Source: JABWCQ01 sp964530625
Lineage (GTDB): Bacteria > Electryoneota > RPQS01
Length of the DNA stretch: 38,500 bases
Direction: 5' to 3'
Assembly (NCBI GenBank): GCA_964530625.1
Contig: CAZHAK010000025.1
Location: 1 to 38,500 of the forward strand
Positions within the stretch are counted from its first letter, which is position 1. The number at the start of each line of letters is the position of its first letter. Positions 1 to 8,550 of the stretch are shown one piece after another. A model generated the notes under the pieces. That model had not been told where the DNA came from, made no database searches, and worked only from the letters and a program-made list of their open reading frames with translations. The position numbers and the translations under genes were made by a program.

Positions 1-911
1 CCCAATATCAGGCCCGCCTGCGGACCTCCAAGCACTTTGTCACCCGAAATCAAGACCAGATCGGCTCCATCCGCGAGACTCTGAGCAACGTGCGGTTCCT
101 CTGGAAGCCCCAATTTTGCCCAGTCCCAAAGCAAGCCGCCACCGAGGTCATCTACGCAAAGAACGCCCTTACTGCGGGCCAACGCGGAGAGCTCGTTGAT
201 TTCGACACTTTCTGCGAAGCCTTCGATACGAAAATTTGACGGATACGCTCGTAGGAGCATAACTGTTTTGGCGGTAATGGCCGCTTCAAAATCTGCGATT
301 CGTGTGCGGTTCGTTGTGCCGACTTCAACGAGCTTTGCTCCGGCGCGGGACATGATGTCGGGTAAGCGAAAGCTGCCACCGATTTCAATTAGTTGTCCTC
401 GTGAGACGACGACTTCTTTGCGTGACGCTAAGGCATTCAATACTAAAAAGAGCGCTGCGGCGTTGTTGTTGACCATCAGTGCTGCTTCGGCTCCTGTCAA
501 CCAACACAGCAATGATTCTACGTGGCTCTGCCGGTCACCGCGTTGGCCAGATTCTAAATCAAATTCAAGATCACAGTAGCCGGCCGAGTCAATGATCGCT
601 TGGATCGCGCCTTCCGATAAAGCCGCTCTGCCCAGTCCTGTATGCAGGATTATTCCGGTGGCGTTGATGACTCTGCGTGGTGCGGAGTTCAGGTGGCCTT
701 GAATTCTGCGGATGGCGCTCTTGGCTATACTGTCTTCTCTGGGTACACCTCCACCCTGCTCTACTTTACTTCGAGCCGTCTCTATTTCTTCACGAAGAAT
801 GCGAGTCTGTAAGGGGACGGACACTTTCTCACGCAAGCTGCGAAATTCCGGACGCTCAAGCAGGCGATCAACTCCGGGTAGATTACGACGCGCATCCGAC
901 GAATCGGTCAT
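1..911 (-). CDS. selA: L-seryl-tRNA(Sec) selenium transferase, C-terminus cut by window edge
   Basis: This PLP enzyme converts seryl-tRNA(Sec) to selenocysteinyl-tRNA(Sec) using selenophosphate, so the cell probably makes selenoproteins. The frame is open from an ATG at 911 to the window edge, giving about 303 of the roughly 460 residues usual for the family. The N-terminal helical part carries VINATGIILHTGLGRA (about 81-96), followed by EVGTTNRTRIADFEAAI and the PLP-lysine region LISGDKVLGGPQAG with Lys near 292; all are hallmarks of SelA. The start lies 3 bases after the stop of the beta-barrel gene, so it is probably in the same transcript, though no clear Shine-Dalgarno site is visible. 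The expected partner selB may lie just outside the left edge. Identification is firm; only the missing end is unknown. Confidence 0.93.
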   Translation of the reverse strand, partial: MTDSSDARRNLPGVDRLLERPEFRSLREKVSVPLQTRILREEIETARSKVEQGGGVPREDSIAKSAIRRIQGHLNSAPRRVINATGIILHTGLGRAALSEGAIQAIIDSAGYCDLEFDLESGQRGDRQSHVESLLCWLTGAEAALMVNNNAAALFLVLNALASRKEVVVSRGQLIEIGGSFRLPDIMSRAGAKLVEVGTTNRTRIADFEAAITAKTVMLLRAYPSNFRIEGFAESVEINELSALARSKGVLCVDDLGGGLLWDWAKLGLPEEPHVAQSLADGADLVLISGDKVLGGPQAGLIL

Positions 912-914
912 GAA

Positions 915-2426
915 TCAGAGTGACGTTTCAAGCGTCAGCCGGAAACCGGAGAAAGCTTGCACTTGGCGGCAGACACCATTCGAACATTTCAAGCCGCCGC
1001 GTTCGCTGCCGAAAAAGACTATGGCGCGATGCTTTCCGCCACTGAATTTCCAAGCCGCTTCGCCAGACGCCCAATAATCACCTTCCTTCTTTTTCAACTC
1101 TTCGTCATCGGTTAACTGAACCGAGCCGTGGAGTGAAAAGGCGCCGTTAGGAATCCACGAGATCGCGTAGAGCATGTCGTGAAACTTTTCGTCGTCGCGG
1201 CCTTTGTCAGTGATGAAAAGCTGTTCAGTTTCAACCTCGATCTCTTGTGATCCTTTGAACGGGAAACTTGCTCTAACTTGCGTCCACATTCGCTCTTGCC
1301 AGATGGACGCGGCCTCTTCATTGGCTCCAAGCTCCACGAACAGTTCTTGCCCACCGTCGAAGGATTGATCCACATTTGCGAAGACTTCCCAATAGGCACG
1401 ATACTTTTCTTCAAGAGTTGGCAACGGAACCGTTTCGTCTTCTTCCGAATGGCGACTGTTTGCATTAAAGTGACCATTAACAAACGTATTCTCGCCGAGA
1501 GAGCCTGATAGTTCGAATTGGATGCCGACTTCGTCTGGGATATTCGCGACGTGGGGTTCGCGGCCTTGTAACAGTCGCGGCCCCACTTCTCTGTGAGTCG
1601 TGGGCGGATTCTGAATGGGAGTCACTTGCTTGTAATTGTAATCCGCGTACTCTGCAAGCAATGACCAGCCCCACTTTGAGATCGTCGTACCGACAAATGT
1701 GGCGTGGCCGGGAGTGTTGCCACCTTGCAAAATCACTTCGTTCCATGCGCGCTCACCATACACATTCACAATCCCGCGCGTCAAATTCCAATCCACTCCG
1801 GCGACACTCGCCTCTGGAGTCGCACCGCTGTCATGATAGACGTAACTAAAGCCGAGGTGCTCGGCTCCTGGCGATAACTCGATGCGACCTGCCGTGATTT
1901 TCGTGACGGGAACCAACGGACCCTCCTCAGTTGTACCAGTCAGTCCTGTTAACTTGATTGAACCTGCGTTGACTTGAGTGCGGACACCATCGAGTTCAGA
2001 ATCAAAATATAGATCGCGATTCTCAAAAGAACTTAGTACCAATCCTGATGCCCAGAGTTCACTAAAATGACCGAAGCGGAACTTTAACGGGTCTATTTGT
2101 CCTTCAAAAAAACGCTTGTCAAAGCGATTCTCGTCTTCCAAACGAAACTGGTCCACATCGGCTTCAGAGGGTCTGAAGTAAAGATACCTGCCGCCCAATC
2201 TGAAATCTCCACTAAACAAATCAAGGCGCAAACGATTCTCGACAAACCTGCGTGCGATGGTGTTGTTCGGGTGTGTCAGGTCCAATCCCACGCGCCGGTC
2301 ATCTACTTCGCGGCCATTGTCAAACCGTAGCTGGTTGGAACCGTCGAATTCTAAATCATCAAGTTGCGCAAAGGCCGTGCTGATCAGCAGCAGGCAGGTA
2401 CAAAGGCAAAGTAGCAGTTTATTCAC
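915..2426 (-). CDS. Predicted outer-membrane beta-barrel protein, function unknown
   Basis: I do not recognise a named family. From a GTG start at 2426 the protein (503 residues) begins with a good signal peptide (short basic start, then LLLCLCTCLLLISTAFA, cut before QLDD). The rest is rich in alternating polar/aromatic strands such as FRLGGRYLYFRP, LGFSYVYHDSG and WGWSLLAEYADYNYK. It ends in FSGFRLTLETSL, resembling a terminal barrel strand. This suggests an outer-membrane porin-like or surface barrel protein. A TTG 12 bases upstream (2438) is an alternative start, but it would put three extra residues (RRS) ahead of the typical signal start. The start lies at the very end of the TlpA-like gene upstream, implying translational coupling with the two exported redox proteins. 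Two cysteines near the C-terminus (CSNGVC) could form a disulfide. Confidence 0.7.
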   Translation of the reverse strand: MNKLLLCLCTCLLLISTAFAQLDDLEFDGSNQLRFDNGREVDDRRVGLDLTHPNNTIARRFVENRLRLDLFSGDFRLGGRYLYFRPSEADVDQFRLEDENRFDKRFFEGQIDPLKFRFGHFSELWASGLVLSSFENRDLYFDSELDGVRTQVNAGSIKLTGLTGTTEEGPLVPVTKITAGRIELSPGAEHLGFSYVYHDSGATPEASVAGVDWNLTRGIVNVYGERAWNEVILQGGNTPGHATFVGTTISKWGWSLLAEYADYNYKQVTPIQNPPTTHREVGPRLLQGREPHVANIPDEVGIQFELSGSLGENTFVNGHFNANSRHSEEDETVPLPTLEEKYRAYWEVFANVDQSFDGGQELFVELGANEEAASIWQERMWTQVRASFPFKGSQEIEVETEQLFITDKGRDDEKFHDMLYAISWIPNGAFSLHGSVQLTDDEELKKKEGDYWASGEAAWKFSGGKHRAIVFFGSERGGLKCSNGVCRQVQAFSGFRLTLETSL

Positions 2427-2904
2427 CGAGCGTCTCAATCAGTTGATTTGCTTTGGCGAGCATTTCTGTAGGATCTTTCATCTCGCCTCGATGTTCAAAA
2501 ACTGGCGATCCGCCAGCGTCAAGCATCACTGAAAACGGAATAGAGGTGCCCCCATAGAGTTTCAGCACTTCGCCATCGGGATCCAATAACGCGGTCCACT
2601 CATAACCTTTGGAATCCAGAAAGGGCTTGACACGACTTTTAGATTTTTGATTATCCTCAGAGATTAAGATGACATTCAGCCCGCGTTTGTTTAGATCGTC
2701 GAAAGTGTCTTTCAAAGACGTCATTTCGGCTTTGCAGGGTTTACACCAAGTGGCCCAAAATATCAGCAAGCTCGGGCGACCGCCGGAGTGATCGGCAATG
2801 CTGAAGTCGCCGCCGTTTACTTTGGAAAGTGTCCAATTACGACCCGCAGATTGTGCCGTCGAGAGCAGGAGCGCAAAAGTTAGGAGTGCAAAGATGCTTT
2901 TCAT
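2419..2904 (-). CDS. Exported TlpA/ResA-like thioredoxin-fold protein
   Basis: This is a periplasmic thiol-disulfide protein of 161 residues. The start at 2904 is chosen because it opens a signal peptide (MKSIFALLTFALLLSTAQSA) and has AGAAGGA 8-9 bases upstream; a longer frame from 2946 would overlap the gene before it. The redox site WCKPC lies at residues 53-57, inside the usual FWATWCKPC context, followed by a ResA/TlpA-type fold with the cis-proline region near TSIPFSV. TlpA/ResA proteins reduce periplasmic disulfides, for example in cytochrome c maturation or on partner proteins, but the substrate cannot be read from sequence. It sits between a second thioredoxin-like lipoprotein and a beta-barrel gene, so these may work on one envelope process. 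Confidence 0.85.
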   Translation of the reverse strand: MKSIFALLTFALLLSTAQSAGRNWTLSKVNGGDFSIADHSGGRPSLLIFWATWCKPCKAEMTSLKDTFDDLNKRGLNVILISEDNQKSKSRVKPFLDSKGYEWTALLDPDGEVLKLYGGTSIPFSVMLDAGGSPVFEHRGEMKDPTEMLAKANQLIETLGE

Positions 2905-2923
2905 GCCAGTAGTCCTTCTCGTC

Positions 2924-3928
2924 TTAGTTCTGTTCATCAAATTCATCGATCAGAGCTTCAATCGCGCCTCGAAGCTGTCCTTCGCTGATGCTACCCCAAC
3001 GATAGCGAATCGTGCCAGTCGGATCAATCAGGAAATTTGTAGGGTGAACCGCAACGTCGTAATGTTGAGTGCGAAATTCGCCGGCTCTGTCCCATAACAA
3101 GGGGAATTGGATCCCTAATGAGGGATGCCCCTCTTTATACGTATTTAGTCTGAACCACGGGTCTATGCCGTTCACACCAAAAAACTCTAACCAGCCAGCA
3201 TATTGATTGTCCGCATAAACGGCTTGGATGTGCGGAAACTCGTCCAAACAGGGAACACAATCATAAAAGAAGAAAGATAGCAACACGATCCTTCCGCGAT
3301 AGTCCTGCAGACGGAAAATGGCACTGTCCAGATCACTGGGCAAGCTAAACACCGGAGCGAGCGAGCCGACGGCGGAACCATTTTCAAGCGGGGTGAATCC
3401 AGAATGGATGCGAGCTGTGTCATTCTCAGCCAGCGTGACCGTCCATCTGGCGGGGGGGGCGGTCGCGTGGTCCGGAAGATAGGCAGACACATTCCACGTG
3501 CCGACACTTAACTCATAGACTGGCGGAAGAATTGTGGATACAGCTGTGTTGTCAACTATCAGATCGGTGCCAACCGGCGCGTCCACAAGCTCGATCGCTG
3601 CAAGGGGCGCTGAGGAAGTCACTAATGAGAGTGTGGCGGCTTCGTCTGTTGAAATCGTGAGTTCTTGTGAGGCAAGAAAATAACCGGGTTTCGTCGCTGC
3701 GATGAGGTACGCGCCAGCCACTAGTCCGCTCAATGTGTCCGGAGTGACTTTAGACTGCGCAACGCCATTCAGATAGATACGCGCGCCAAAAATTTCAGAA
3801 CCGAGGTCGTCATGAAGTTCGACATAGATACTCCCGCGGACTATGTTTGACTCCTCGATCTCGCAACTTACGAAAAGTATGCTGAGCGCAGCAATCGCCA
3901 AGACAAAAAATAAAACTCGCATATCCAT
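2924..3928 (-). CDS. Lipoprotein with PEGA-like region and C-terminal thioredoxin-like (TlpA) domain
   Basis: This 334-residue protein starts with a signal peptide and lipobox ending in Cys22 (LFVSC), so it should be lipid-anchored. Residues about 30-175 form beta-rich repeats of PEGA/carboxypeptidase-regulatory type (GARIYLNG..., GLVAGAYLIAATKPGY, VGTWNVSAYLPDHA). Residues about 185-334 form a redoxin/TlpA domain with a CVPC active site (Cys224, Cys227) and the downstream VHPTNFLIDPTG segment typical of the fold. The fusion suggests surface or peptidoglycan attachment of a thiol-redox module. A run of eight C residues lies within the gene (3452-3459 as G on the plus strand) and could be slippage-prone. 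An ATG at 3922 is an alternative start. It follows the NUDIX gene by 5 bases and precedes the TlpA-like gene by about 19. Confidence 0.8.
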   Translation of the reverse strand: MDMRVLFFVLAIAALSILFVSCEIEESNIVRGSIYVELHDDLGSEIFGARIYLNGVAQSKVTPDTLSGLVAGAYLIAATKPGYFLASQELTISTDEAATLSLVTSSAPLAAIELVDAPVGTDLIVDNTAVSTILPPVYELSVGTWNVSAYLPDHATAPPARWTVTLAENDTARIHSGFTPLENGSAVGSLAPVFSLPSDLDSAIFRLQDYRGRIVLLSFFFYDCVPCLDEFPHIQAVYADNQYAGWLEFFGVNGIDPWFRLNTYKEGHPSLGIQFPLLWDRAGEFRTQHYDVAVHPTNFLIDPTGTIRYRWGSISEGQLRGAIEALIDEFDEQN

Positions 3929-3933
3929 CTAAC

Positions 3934-4449
3934 CTACTGTAATTCGTGCTCGAGCGAATGGAGTAATTCGGCCTGCCTAATAATCTCGAAATGGCTCTCG
4001 AAAGCCAATCGGGGCAAGCGCGCGGTGTCAAACCAGTGCGCTTCGACAGCGTCATCACCGCCAACCGCATCTCCATCGCGGCAAGCCGCCGTATACGCGA
4101 GGATTAGCACATGGCCGAAAACACGGTCGTCATGTGTCGTAGCCGAAATCAGTTTCCCCGGCCAGCATTCGACGCCTGTTTCTTCACGAACTTCCCTACA
4201 TATTGCACGCTCCGGAGTTTCTCCTTGTTCCATGAATCCTGACGGCAACGCCCAGAGTCCTGCGCCCGGGTCCACCCCCCTCCGGATTAGCAAAACGCGG
4301 CCACTCTGAAACAGAACGGCCGCGACGGCGGGTAAGGGGTTCAAATAGACAACATTTCCGCATGAAAGGCAAAACGGCCTTACTCTGCCGTCCAGTAGCT
4401 TCCGGTCGAGTCGCTCTCCGCAACGAGTGCAGAATTGATGTTGTTCCAT
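3934..4449 (-). CDS. NUDIX hydrolase with N-terminal zinc ribbon
   Basis: NUDIX enzymes cleave nucleoside diphosphates linked to another group. Here a zinc ribbon (CTRC at 7-10 and CLSC at 27-30) precedes the catalytic domain, an arrangement seen in NADH pyrophosphatase-like and related NUDIX proteins. The NUDIX box GX5EX7REVXEETGV is complete at residues 71-93, with the glutamates that bind metal present. At 171 residues it is shorter than NudC, so the substrate (ADP-ribose, NADH or other) is unclear. The ATG at 4449 is the natural start. It lies 30 bases after rnc and 5 before the lipoprotein gene. Confidence 0.87.
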   Translation of the reverse strand: MEQHQFCTRCGERLDRKLLDGRVRPFCLSCGNVVYLNPLPAVAAVLFQSGRVLLIRRGVDPGAGLWALPSGFMEQGETPERAICREVREETGVECWPGKLISATTHDDRVFGHVLILAYTAACRDGDAVGGDDAVEAHWFDTARLPRLAFESHFEIIRQAELLHSLEHELQ

Positions 4450-4479
4450 TAAGTCTCCGCGGTCTGTTTCCTTCGTCCG

Positions 4480-5265
4480 TCAATCGGAAGTCGAATCCAA
4501 GTTAAACTCGTCGCCATTCAGCAAACCAAGTTTTGTAGCCGCTGCGGAAGCCGCCCTTTGTTCGGCGGTTTTCTTGGAAGTTCCTTCTCCCTTTCCATAG
4601 GAGACACCATTCAGAAAAATTTCAACCACAAATCTCTTAGAATGATCAGGGCCGGACTCTTCTACCAGACGGTACTCCGGGCTGTCCCATGAATTGGCCT
4701 GGGCGTGCTCGAGCACCAGGCTCTTATAGTTGACGTATTCGTCTTTTGTGACGATTTCGCGCCAATTGTCGAGTAAGTGTGACTCGATAAAGATACGTGA
4801 GGGTTTTACGCCGCCGTCCAAATAGATTGCGCCGATTATCGCTTCGAACGCATCTTCAAGTATCGAGGCACGGTCCCGACCACCCGCTCGATCTTCGTTC
4901 TCACTTAAGATCAGGTGCGCTCCCAAGTCTATGCGTCGCGCGGCTCCGACCAAGGATGTGCCTGAGACGATTACGGAGCGAAGCTTGGTGAGTTGGCCCT
5001 CAACCATGCCGGGAAAGAGATGGTAGAAGTACTCGGCGATGACAAAATCCAAAACTGCGTCGCCCAAAAATTCGAGTCGTTCATTGGATTCGTGGCGACC
5101 TAAGTTTTCCTTGTTCAGAACGCTTCGATGTCGTAAGGCCGACAGGAAAAGCTGGGAATCTTTAAAGCGATAACCAATTCGAGTCTCCAGAGTCCGCAAC
5201 TGTCTGCGCACTTCGCGGGGAACGTCTCCCTGTGATCGAAGCAGCCTGTCACGGAGCCAACTCAT
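4480..5265 (-). CDS. rnc: Ribonuclease III
   Basis: RNase III cleaves double-stranded RNA in rRNA maturation and mRNA decay. The catalytic domain shows the signature NERLEFLGDAVL (about 61-72) and the second acidic site ILEDAFEAIIGAIYLDGG (Glu137/Asp138 region). A double-stranded RNA-binding domain follows, ending in KGEGTSKKTAEQRAASAAATKLGL. From the ATG at 5265 the protein has 261 residues, near the usual length plus a short tail. That ATG has GAGAGGG about 10 bases upstream; a TTG 42 bases further up would overlap fabF and is less likely. It is the last member of the fatty-acid block, a common linkage (acpP-fabF-rnc). Confidence 0.95.
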   Translation of the reverse strand: MSWLRDRLLRSQGDVPREVRRQLRTLETRIGYRFKDSQLFLSALRHRSVLNKENLGRHESNERLEFLGDAVLDFVIAEYFYHLFPGMVEGQLTKLRSVIVSGTSLVGAARRIDLGAHLILSENEDRAGGRDRASILEDAFEAIIGAIYLDGGVKPSRIFIESHLLDNWREIVTKDEYVNYKSLVLEHAQANSWDSPEYRLVEESGPDHSKRFVVEIFLNGVSYGKGEGTSKKTAEQRAASAAATKLGLLNGDEFNLDSTSD

Positions 5266-5281
5266 CAGACGGAAACCCTCT

Positions 5282-6535
5282 CTATTGAAACTCCGGTTTG
5301 CTGACAATCAAGCTTGAATTATGACCGCCGAATCCAAAGGCGTTAGACATGGCCACGTTTACTTCGCGTTTAACGGCGACGTTTGGAGTCACGAACAAGT
5401 CACACTCGGGGTCCTGATTGTCAATATTTATTGTCGGGGGAATTAGATCGTATTTCGTAGCCAAAATCGTGGCTATGGCTTCGACTGCGCCTGCCGCTCC
5501 GAGCGTGTGCCCTGTCATGGACTTGGTTGAGGACACCGCGAGTTTCTCTGCATGTTGCGCGAAGACGGAACGAATCGCTTTAATCTCTGTGGGATCACCG
5601 ACGTCCGTGGACGTGCCGTGAGCATTTATGTAGGCCACAGAATCCTTGGCGATGCCAGCATCCTTTAGCGCCGCTTCCATGGCACGGCGCGCGCCGTCCC
5701 CGTCTACGTGCGGAGCGGTAATGTGATAGGCATCACCACTTGCGCCAGCGCCTAACACTTCGGCGTGAATCGTCGCGCCGCGACGTTTGGCGGATTCATA
5801 ACTTTCCAGAACCAACACTCCGGCGCCTTCTCCGATGACAAAACCGTCACGGTCTTTGTCATAGGGTCTGCTCGCTTTCTCAGGCGCATCGTTACGAGTC
5901 GAAAGCGCTTTCATGGCGTTGAAGCCTCCGACCGCCAAATGCGTAATAGCGGCTTCGGATCCACCAGCCAGAATCGCATCCGCTTCACCCGCTTGAATCA
6001 AACGTGTAGCCATATGAATTGAATGCCCTGCGGTTGAGCAAGCTGAGACCACGGCAAAGTTGGGTCCGCCCAATCCAAAGGTTATGGAAACTTGTCCTGA
6101 CACGATGTCTGAGATCATCATGGGGACAAAAAACGGGCTAATTCGCTTGGGCCCGCGTTCAAAGAAAACCTTGGCTTGTTCCTCAAACAGCTCGATGCCG
6201 CCAATACCTGAGCCAATGATCACGCCCGTGCGGTCTTTGTCGACAGGAGGATTATCGCCTGCGAGTCCGGCATCGATCAACGCTTGATGCGCAGCCGCGA
6301 TGCCAAACTGAGTGAATCGTTGGAATCTGCGTGCTTCTTTGGGATCAATGAGATCACCGATCGTGAACGCTTTGACTTCACATGCGAACTTCGTAACGAA
6401 GTCCGCCGGATCAAAGTGCGTTATCGGGCCCGCACCGGATATTCCGGTTGTGATCGCAGTCCAGAAGTTTGTAACGTCGTTGCCCACCGGCGAAATGATT
6501 CCCATACCGGTGACGACAACTCGTTGTCTCGACAT
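5282..6535 (-). CDS. fabF: Beta-ketoacyl-ACP synthase II
   Basis: This enzyme elongates fatty acids by condensing malonyl-ACP with acyl-ACP in the cytoplasm. The 417 residues match the family length. The Cys-His-His triad is visible: Cys166 in VSACSTAGHS, His306 in NAHGTSTDVGD and His343 in KSMTGHTLGAAG, with Lys338 alongside. The C-terminal NAFGFGGHNSSLIV motif is complete. It lies 18 bases after acpP and 16 before the chosen start of rnc, within the operon that begins at DUF177. Nothing is odd about it. Confidence 0.97.
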   Translation of the reverse strand: MSRQRVVVTGMGIISPVGNDVTNFWTAITTGISGAGPITHFDPADFVTKFACEVKAFTIGDLIDPKEARRFQRFTQFGIAAAHQALIDAGLAGDNPPVDKDRTGVIIGSGIGGIELFEEQAKVFFERGPKRISPFFVPMMISDIVSGQVSITFGLGGPNFAVVSACSTAGHSIHMATRLIQAGEADAILAGGSEAAITHLAVGGFNAMKALSTRNDAPEKASRPYDKDRDGFVIGEGAGVLVLESYESAKRRGATIHAEVLGAGASGDAYHITAPHVDGDGARRAMEAALKDAGIAKDSVAYINAHGTSTDVGDPTEIKAIRSVFAQHAEKLAVSSTKSMTGHTLGAAGAVEAIATILATKYDLIPPTINIDNQDPECDLFVTPNVAVKREVNVAMSNAFGFGGHNSSLIVSKPEFQ

Positions 6536-6553
6536 AAAGATTTGCCTGTTTAA

Positions 6554-6799
6554 TTAGGCGCTTTGTTCGGTCTTGCTTTTCAAATAGCTAAGCGCGTCTC
6601 CGACGGATTTCATTGTCTCGGCATCTTGGTCGGGGATTTCAAGACCAAACTCTTCTTCAAACGCCATGACCAGCTCGACGAGATCTAACGAGTCGGCTCC
6701 TAGATCTTCAACGAAACTTGCGCCATCGGTGACGCTGGCTAGATCCACCTGCAGGCGATCCGCGATAATTTTCTTGATCTTGTTTTCCAAGTCGGACAT
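6554..6799 (-). CDS. acpP: Acyl carrier protein
   Basis: This 81-residue acidic protein carries growing acyl chains on a 4'-phosphopantetheine arm. The attachment serine is Ser37 in the standard GADSLDLVEL motif. The helices (EDLGADSLD..., EEEFGLEIPDQDAE) match classic bacterial AcpP. GGAGG lies about 10 bases before the ATG, a good ribosome-binding site and one of the strongest in the operon, consistent with the high output ACP needs. It sits between fabG (45 bases upstream) and fabF. Confidence 0.97.
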   Translation of the reverse strand: MSDLENKIKKIIADRLQVDLASVTDGASFVEDLGADSLDLVELVMAFEEEFGLEIPDQDAETMKSVGDALSYLKSKTEQSA

Positions 6800-6844
6800 A
6801 ATTCAAGGCCTCCGGTTGAAAATAACGAACTGGGTCGTTTTGGG

Positions 6845-7594
6845 TTACATGTGCATACCGCCGTCGACGACTAACACCTGTCCGGTGATATAGTCCGACG
6901 CGGCAGAGGCTAAGAATGCGCACACTTGCGCAATATCTTCGGGCTTGCCCAAGTACTTCAGCGGAACACCCTGCAAATAGGCTTCGCGTGTTTCTTCGGT
7001 AAGCTGATGAGTCATTTCAGTTTCGATGAATCCGGGTGCGACCGCGTTGGCGCGTATGCCGCGTCCCGCGAGTTCTTTGGCGACTGATTTGGTCAGTCCG
7101 ATGATGCCGGCTTTCGAGGCAGAGTAGTTGGCTTGTCCTGAGTTCCCCATGACACCGACAACGGACGCGATATTGATGATCTTGCCATAGCGAGTTTTCA
7201 TCATCGGCTTGATCGCGGCTTGCGTGCAGACGAATGTGCCGGTCAGGTTCACGCTGATTACGCGCTCCCAATCGGGCAGTGACATGCGCATCAACAAGCC
7301 GTCACGGGTGATGCCCGCGTTGTTGACCAGAATGGCCACTCCGCCGAGTTCATCCGTGGCTTTCTGCACAAAGGCCGTCGCGCCGTCGCGATCCGTCACA
7401 TCGAGCACTTGTTGCGTAACGCGAACACCGTGTCTAGACGAAAGTTCTTGAGCAGTTTTTTCAAGGTCCCCGGCAAGTACATCAGTCAGCGCAAGGTCTG
7501 CGCCTTCAGACGCAAGCTTTGCGGCAATTGATTTACCGATACCTCGAGCAGATCCTGTTATCCACGCGACTTTGCCGGATAGTGGTTTGCTCAC
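6845..7594 (-). CDS. fabG: 3-oxoacyl-ACP reductase
   Basis: This NADPH-dependent short-chain dehydrogenase performs the first reduction of the fatty-acid cycle. The cofactor motif GSARGIG (Gly14, Gly18, Gly20), the NNAG segment at about 91-94 and the catalytic set Asn116, Ser144, Tyr157 and Lys161 (YSASK) are all present. The length of 249 is typical. Its start codon is GTG, overlapping the fabD stop in a GTGA junction, so the two are translationally coupled. Because SDR paralogues are common, the assignment rests also on its place between fabD and acpP. Confidence 0.95.
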   Translation of the reverse strand: MSKPLSGKVAWITGSARGIGKSIAAKLASEGADLALTDVLAGDLEKTAQELSSRHGVRVTQQVLDVTDRDGATAFVQKATDELGGVAILVNNAGITRDGLLMRMSLPDWERVISVNLTGTFVCTQAAIKPMMKTRYGKIINIASVVGVMGNSGQANYSASKAGIIGLTKSVAKELAGRGIRANAVAPGFIETEMTHQLTEETREAYLQGVPLKYLGKPEDIAQVCAFLASAASDYITGQVLVVDGGMHM

Positions 7595-8547
7595 ACGATC
7601 GCTCCCTGTTGAACTGATTCGATTTCGGCTGCGGTACCGACGGTTTGTGCAACTGCGCCGGGTATCGTGCGTTTCAGCAAACCTGCCAAGACATTGCCAG
7701 GGCCGACTTCAAACCAGCGTACGGGTGACATGCCGTTCAGAGTCTCTAAACAGTCCGTCCAGCGAACGGGTGAAAGTAATTGATCGTAGAGATTCTTGCG
7801 AATATCGTTGGAGTTGCCGTGTGGCTTTCCTGTGACATTTGACAGCACGGTTACTTGTAGTGTTCGAATCTCAGCTTTAGAAAGCGCTGCTTGCAAACGA
7901 TCCGCCGCCGATCCCATCAAGGGTGAATGGAATGCACCTGAGACAACTAATTTGCGGACCAATTTCGCTCCGGCGGCTTTACACGATTCCATTGCCTTTT
8001 CGACGGCAGGAACTTCTCCAGAAATAACCAACTGACCGGGTGAATTGTAGTTGGCGGGAACTACGATGCCAACGGAAGATGTGTCGCGGCAAATTTCGTC
8101 GACTTTTTCAAAGTCCATTCCTACGATAGCAGCCATCGTTCCGGGGTGATCTGTTCCCGCCTGCTGCATTGCTTCGCCGCGAACTTTTACTAACTCAAGT
8201 CCAGTTTCAAACGAGAGTGCTCCTCCACAGGCCAAGGCTGAATACTCACCCAGACTATGCCCGGCTGCCGCTTGTGGTTCAATTCCAGACTCGCGAAGCA
8301 GCTCGCCGACAATGACAGAATGCACATAAAGTGCGGGTTGAGTCACACGCGTTTGCCGGAGATCATCCTCGGGGCCATTGAAACAAATATCGGATAAGTC
8401 GTAGCCGAGGATTTCATTGGCCTGCGCAAAGCGGAGCTTCGCCAGATCAAACTTGTCGAATACGTCACGTGCCATTCCAACAGCTTGCGAGCCTTGTCCA
8501 GAACAGAGATAAATTGCGGTATGGGAATTCAAAATTTGTCGAACCAA
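7591..8547 (-). CDS. fabD: Malonyl-CoA:ACP transacylase
   Basis: FabD moves the malonyl group from CoA to ACP. The nucleophile elbow GHSLG (Ser98), the N-terminal SGQGSQ loop, Arg123-type region KVRGEAMQ and the catalytic His207 in SGAFHSPLM are all seen. The protein is 318 residues, the usual length. No ATG is available near the N-terminus; the best choice is TTG at 8547, 3 bases after the fabH stop, with another TTG at 8532. Neither has a Shine-Dalgarno site, so translation may be coupled to fabH termination. The exact start is uncertain; the identity is not. Confidence 0.94.
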   Translation of the reverse strand: MVRQILNSHTAIYLCSGQGSQAVGMARDVFDKFDLAKLRFAQANEILGYDLSDICFNGPEDDLRQTRVTQPALYVHSVIVGELLRESGIEPQAAAGHSLGEYSALACGGALSFETGLELVKVRGEAMQQAGTDHPGTMAAIVGMDFEKVDEICRDTSSVGIVVPANYNSPGQLVISGEVPAVEKAMESCKAAGAKLVRKLVVSGAFHSPLMGSAADRLQAALSKAEIRTLQVTVLSNVTGKPHGNSNDIRKNLYDQLLSPVRWTDCLETLNGMSPVRWFEVGPGNVLAGLLKRTIPGAVAQTVGTAAEIESVQQGAIV

Positions 8548-8550
8548 GAG

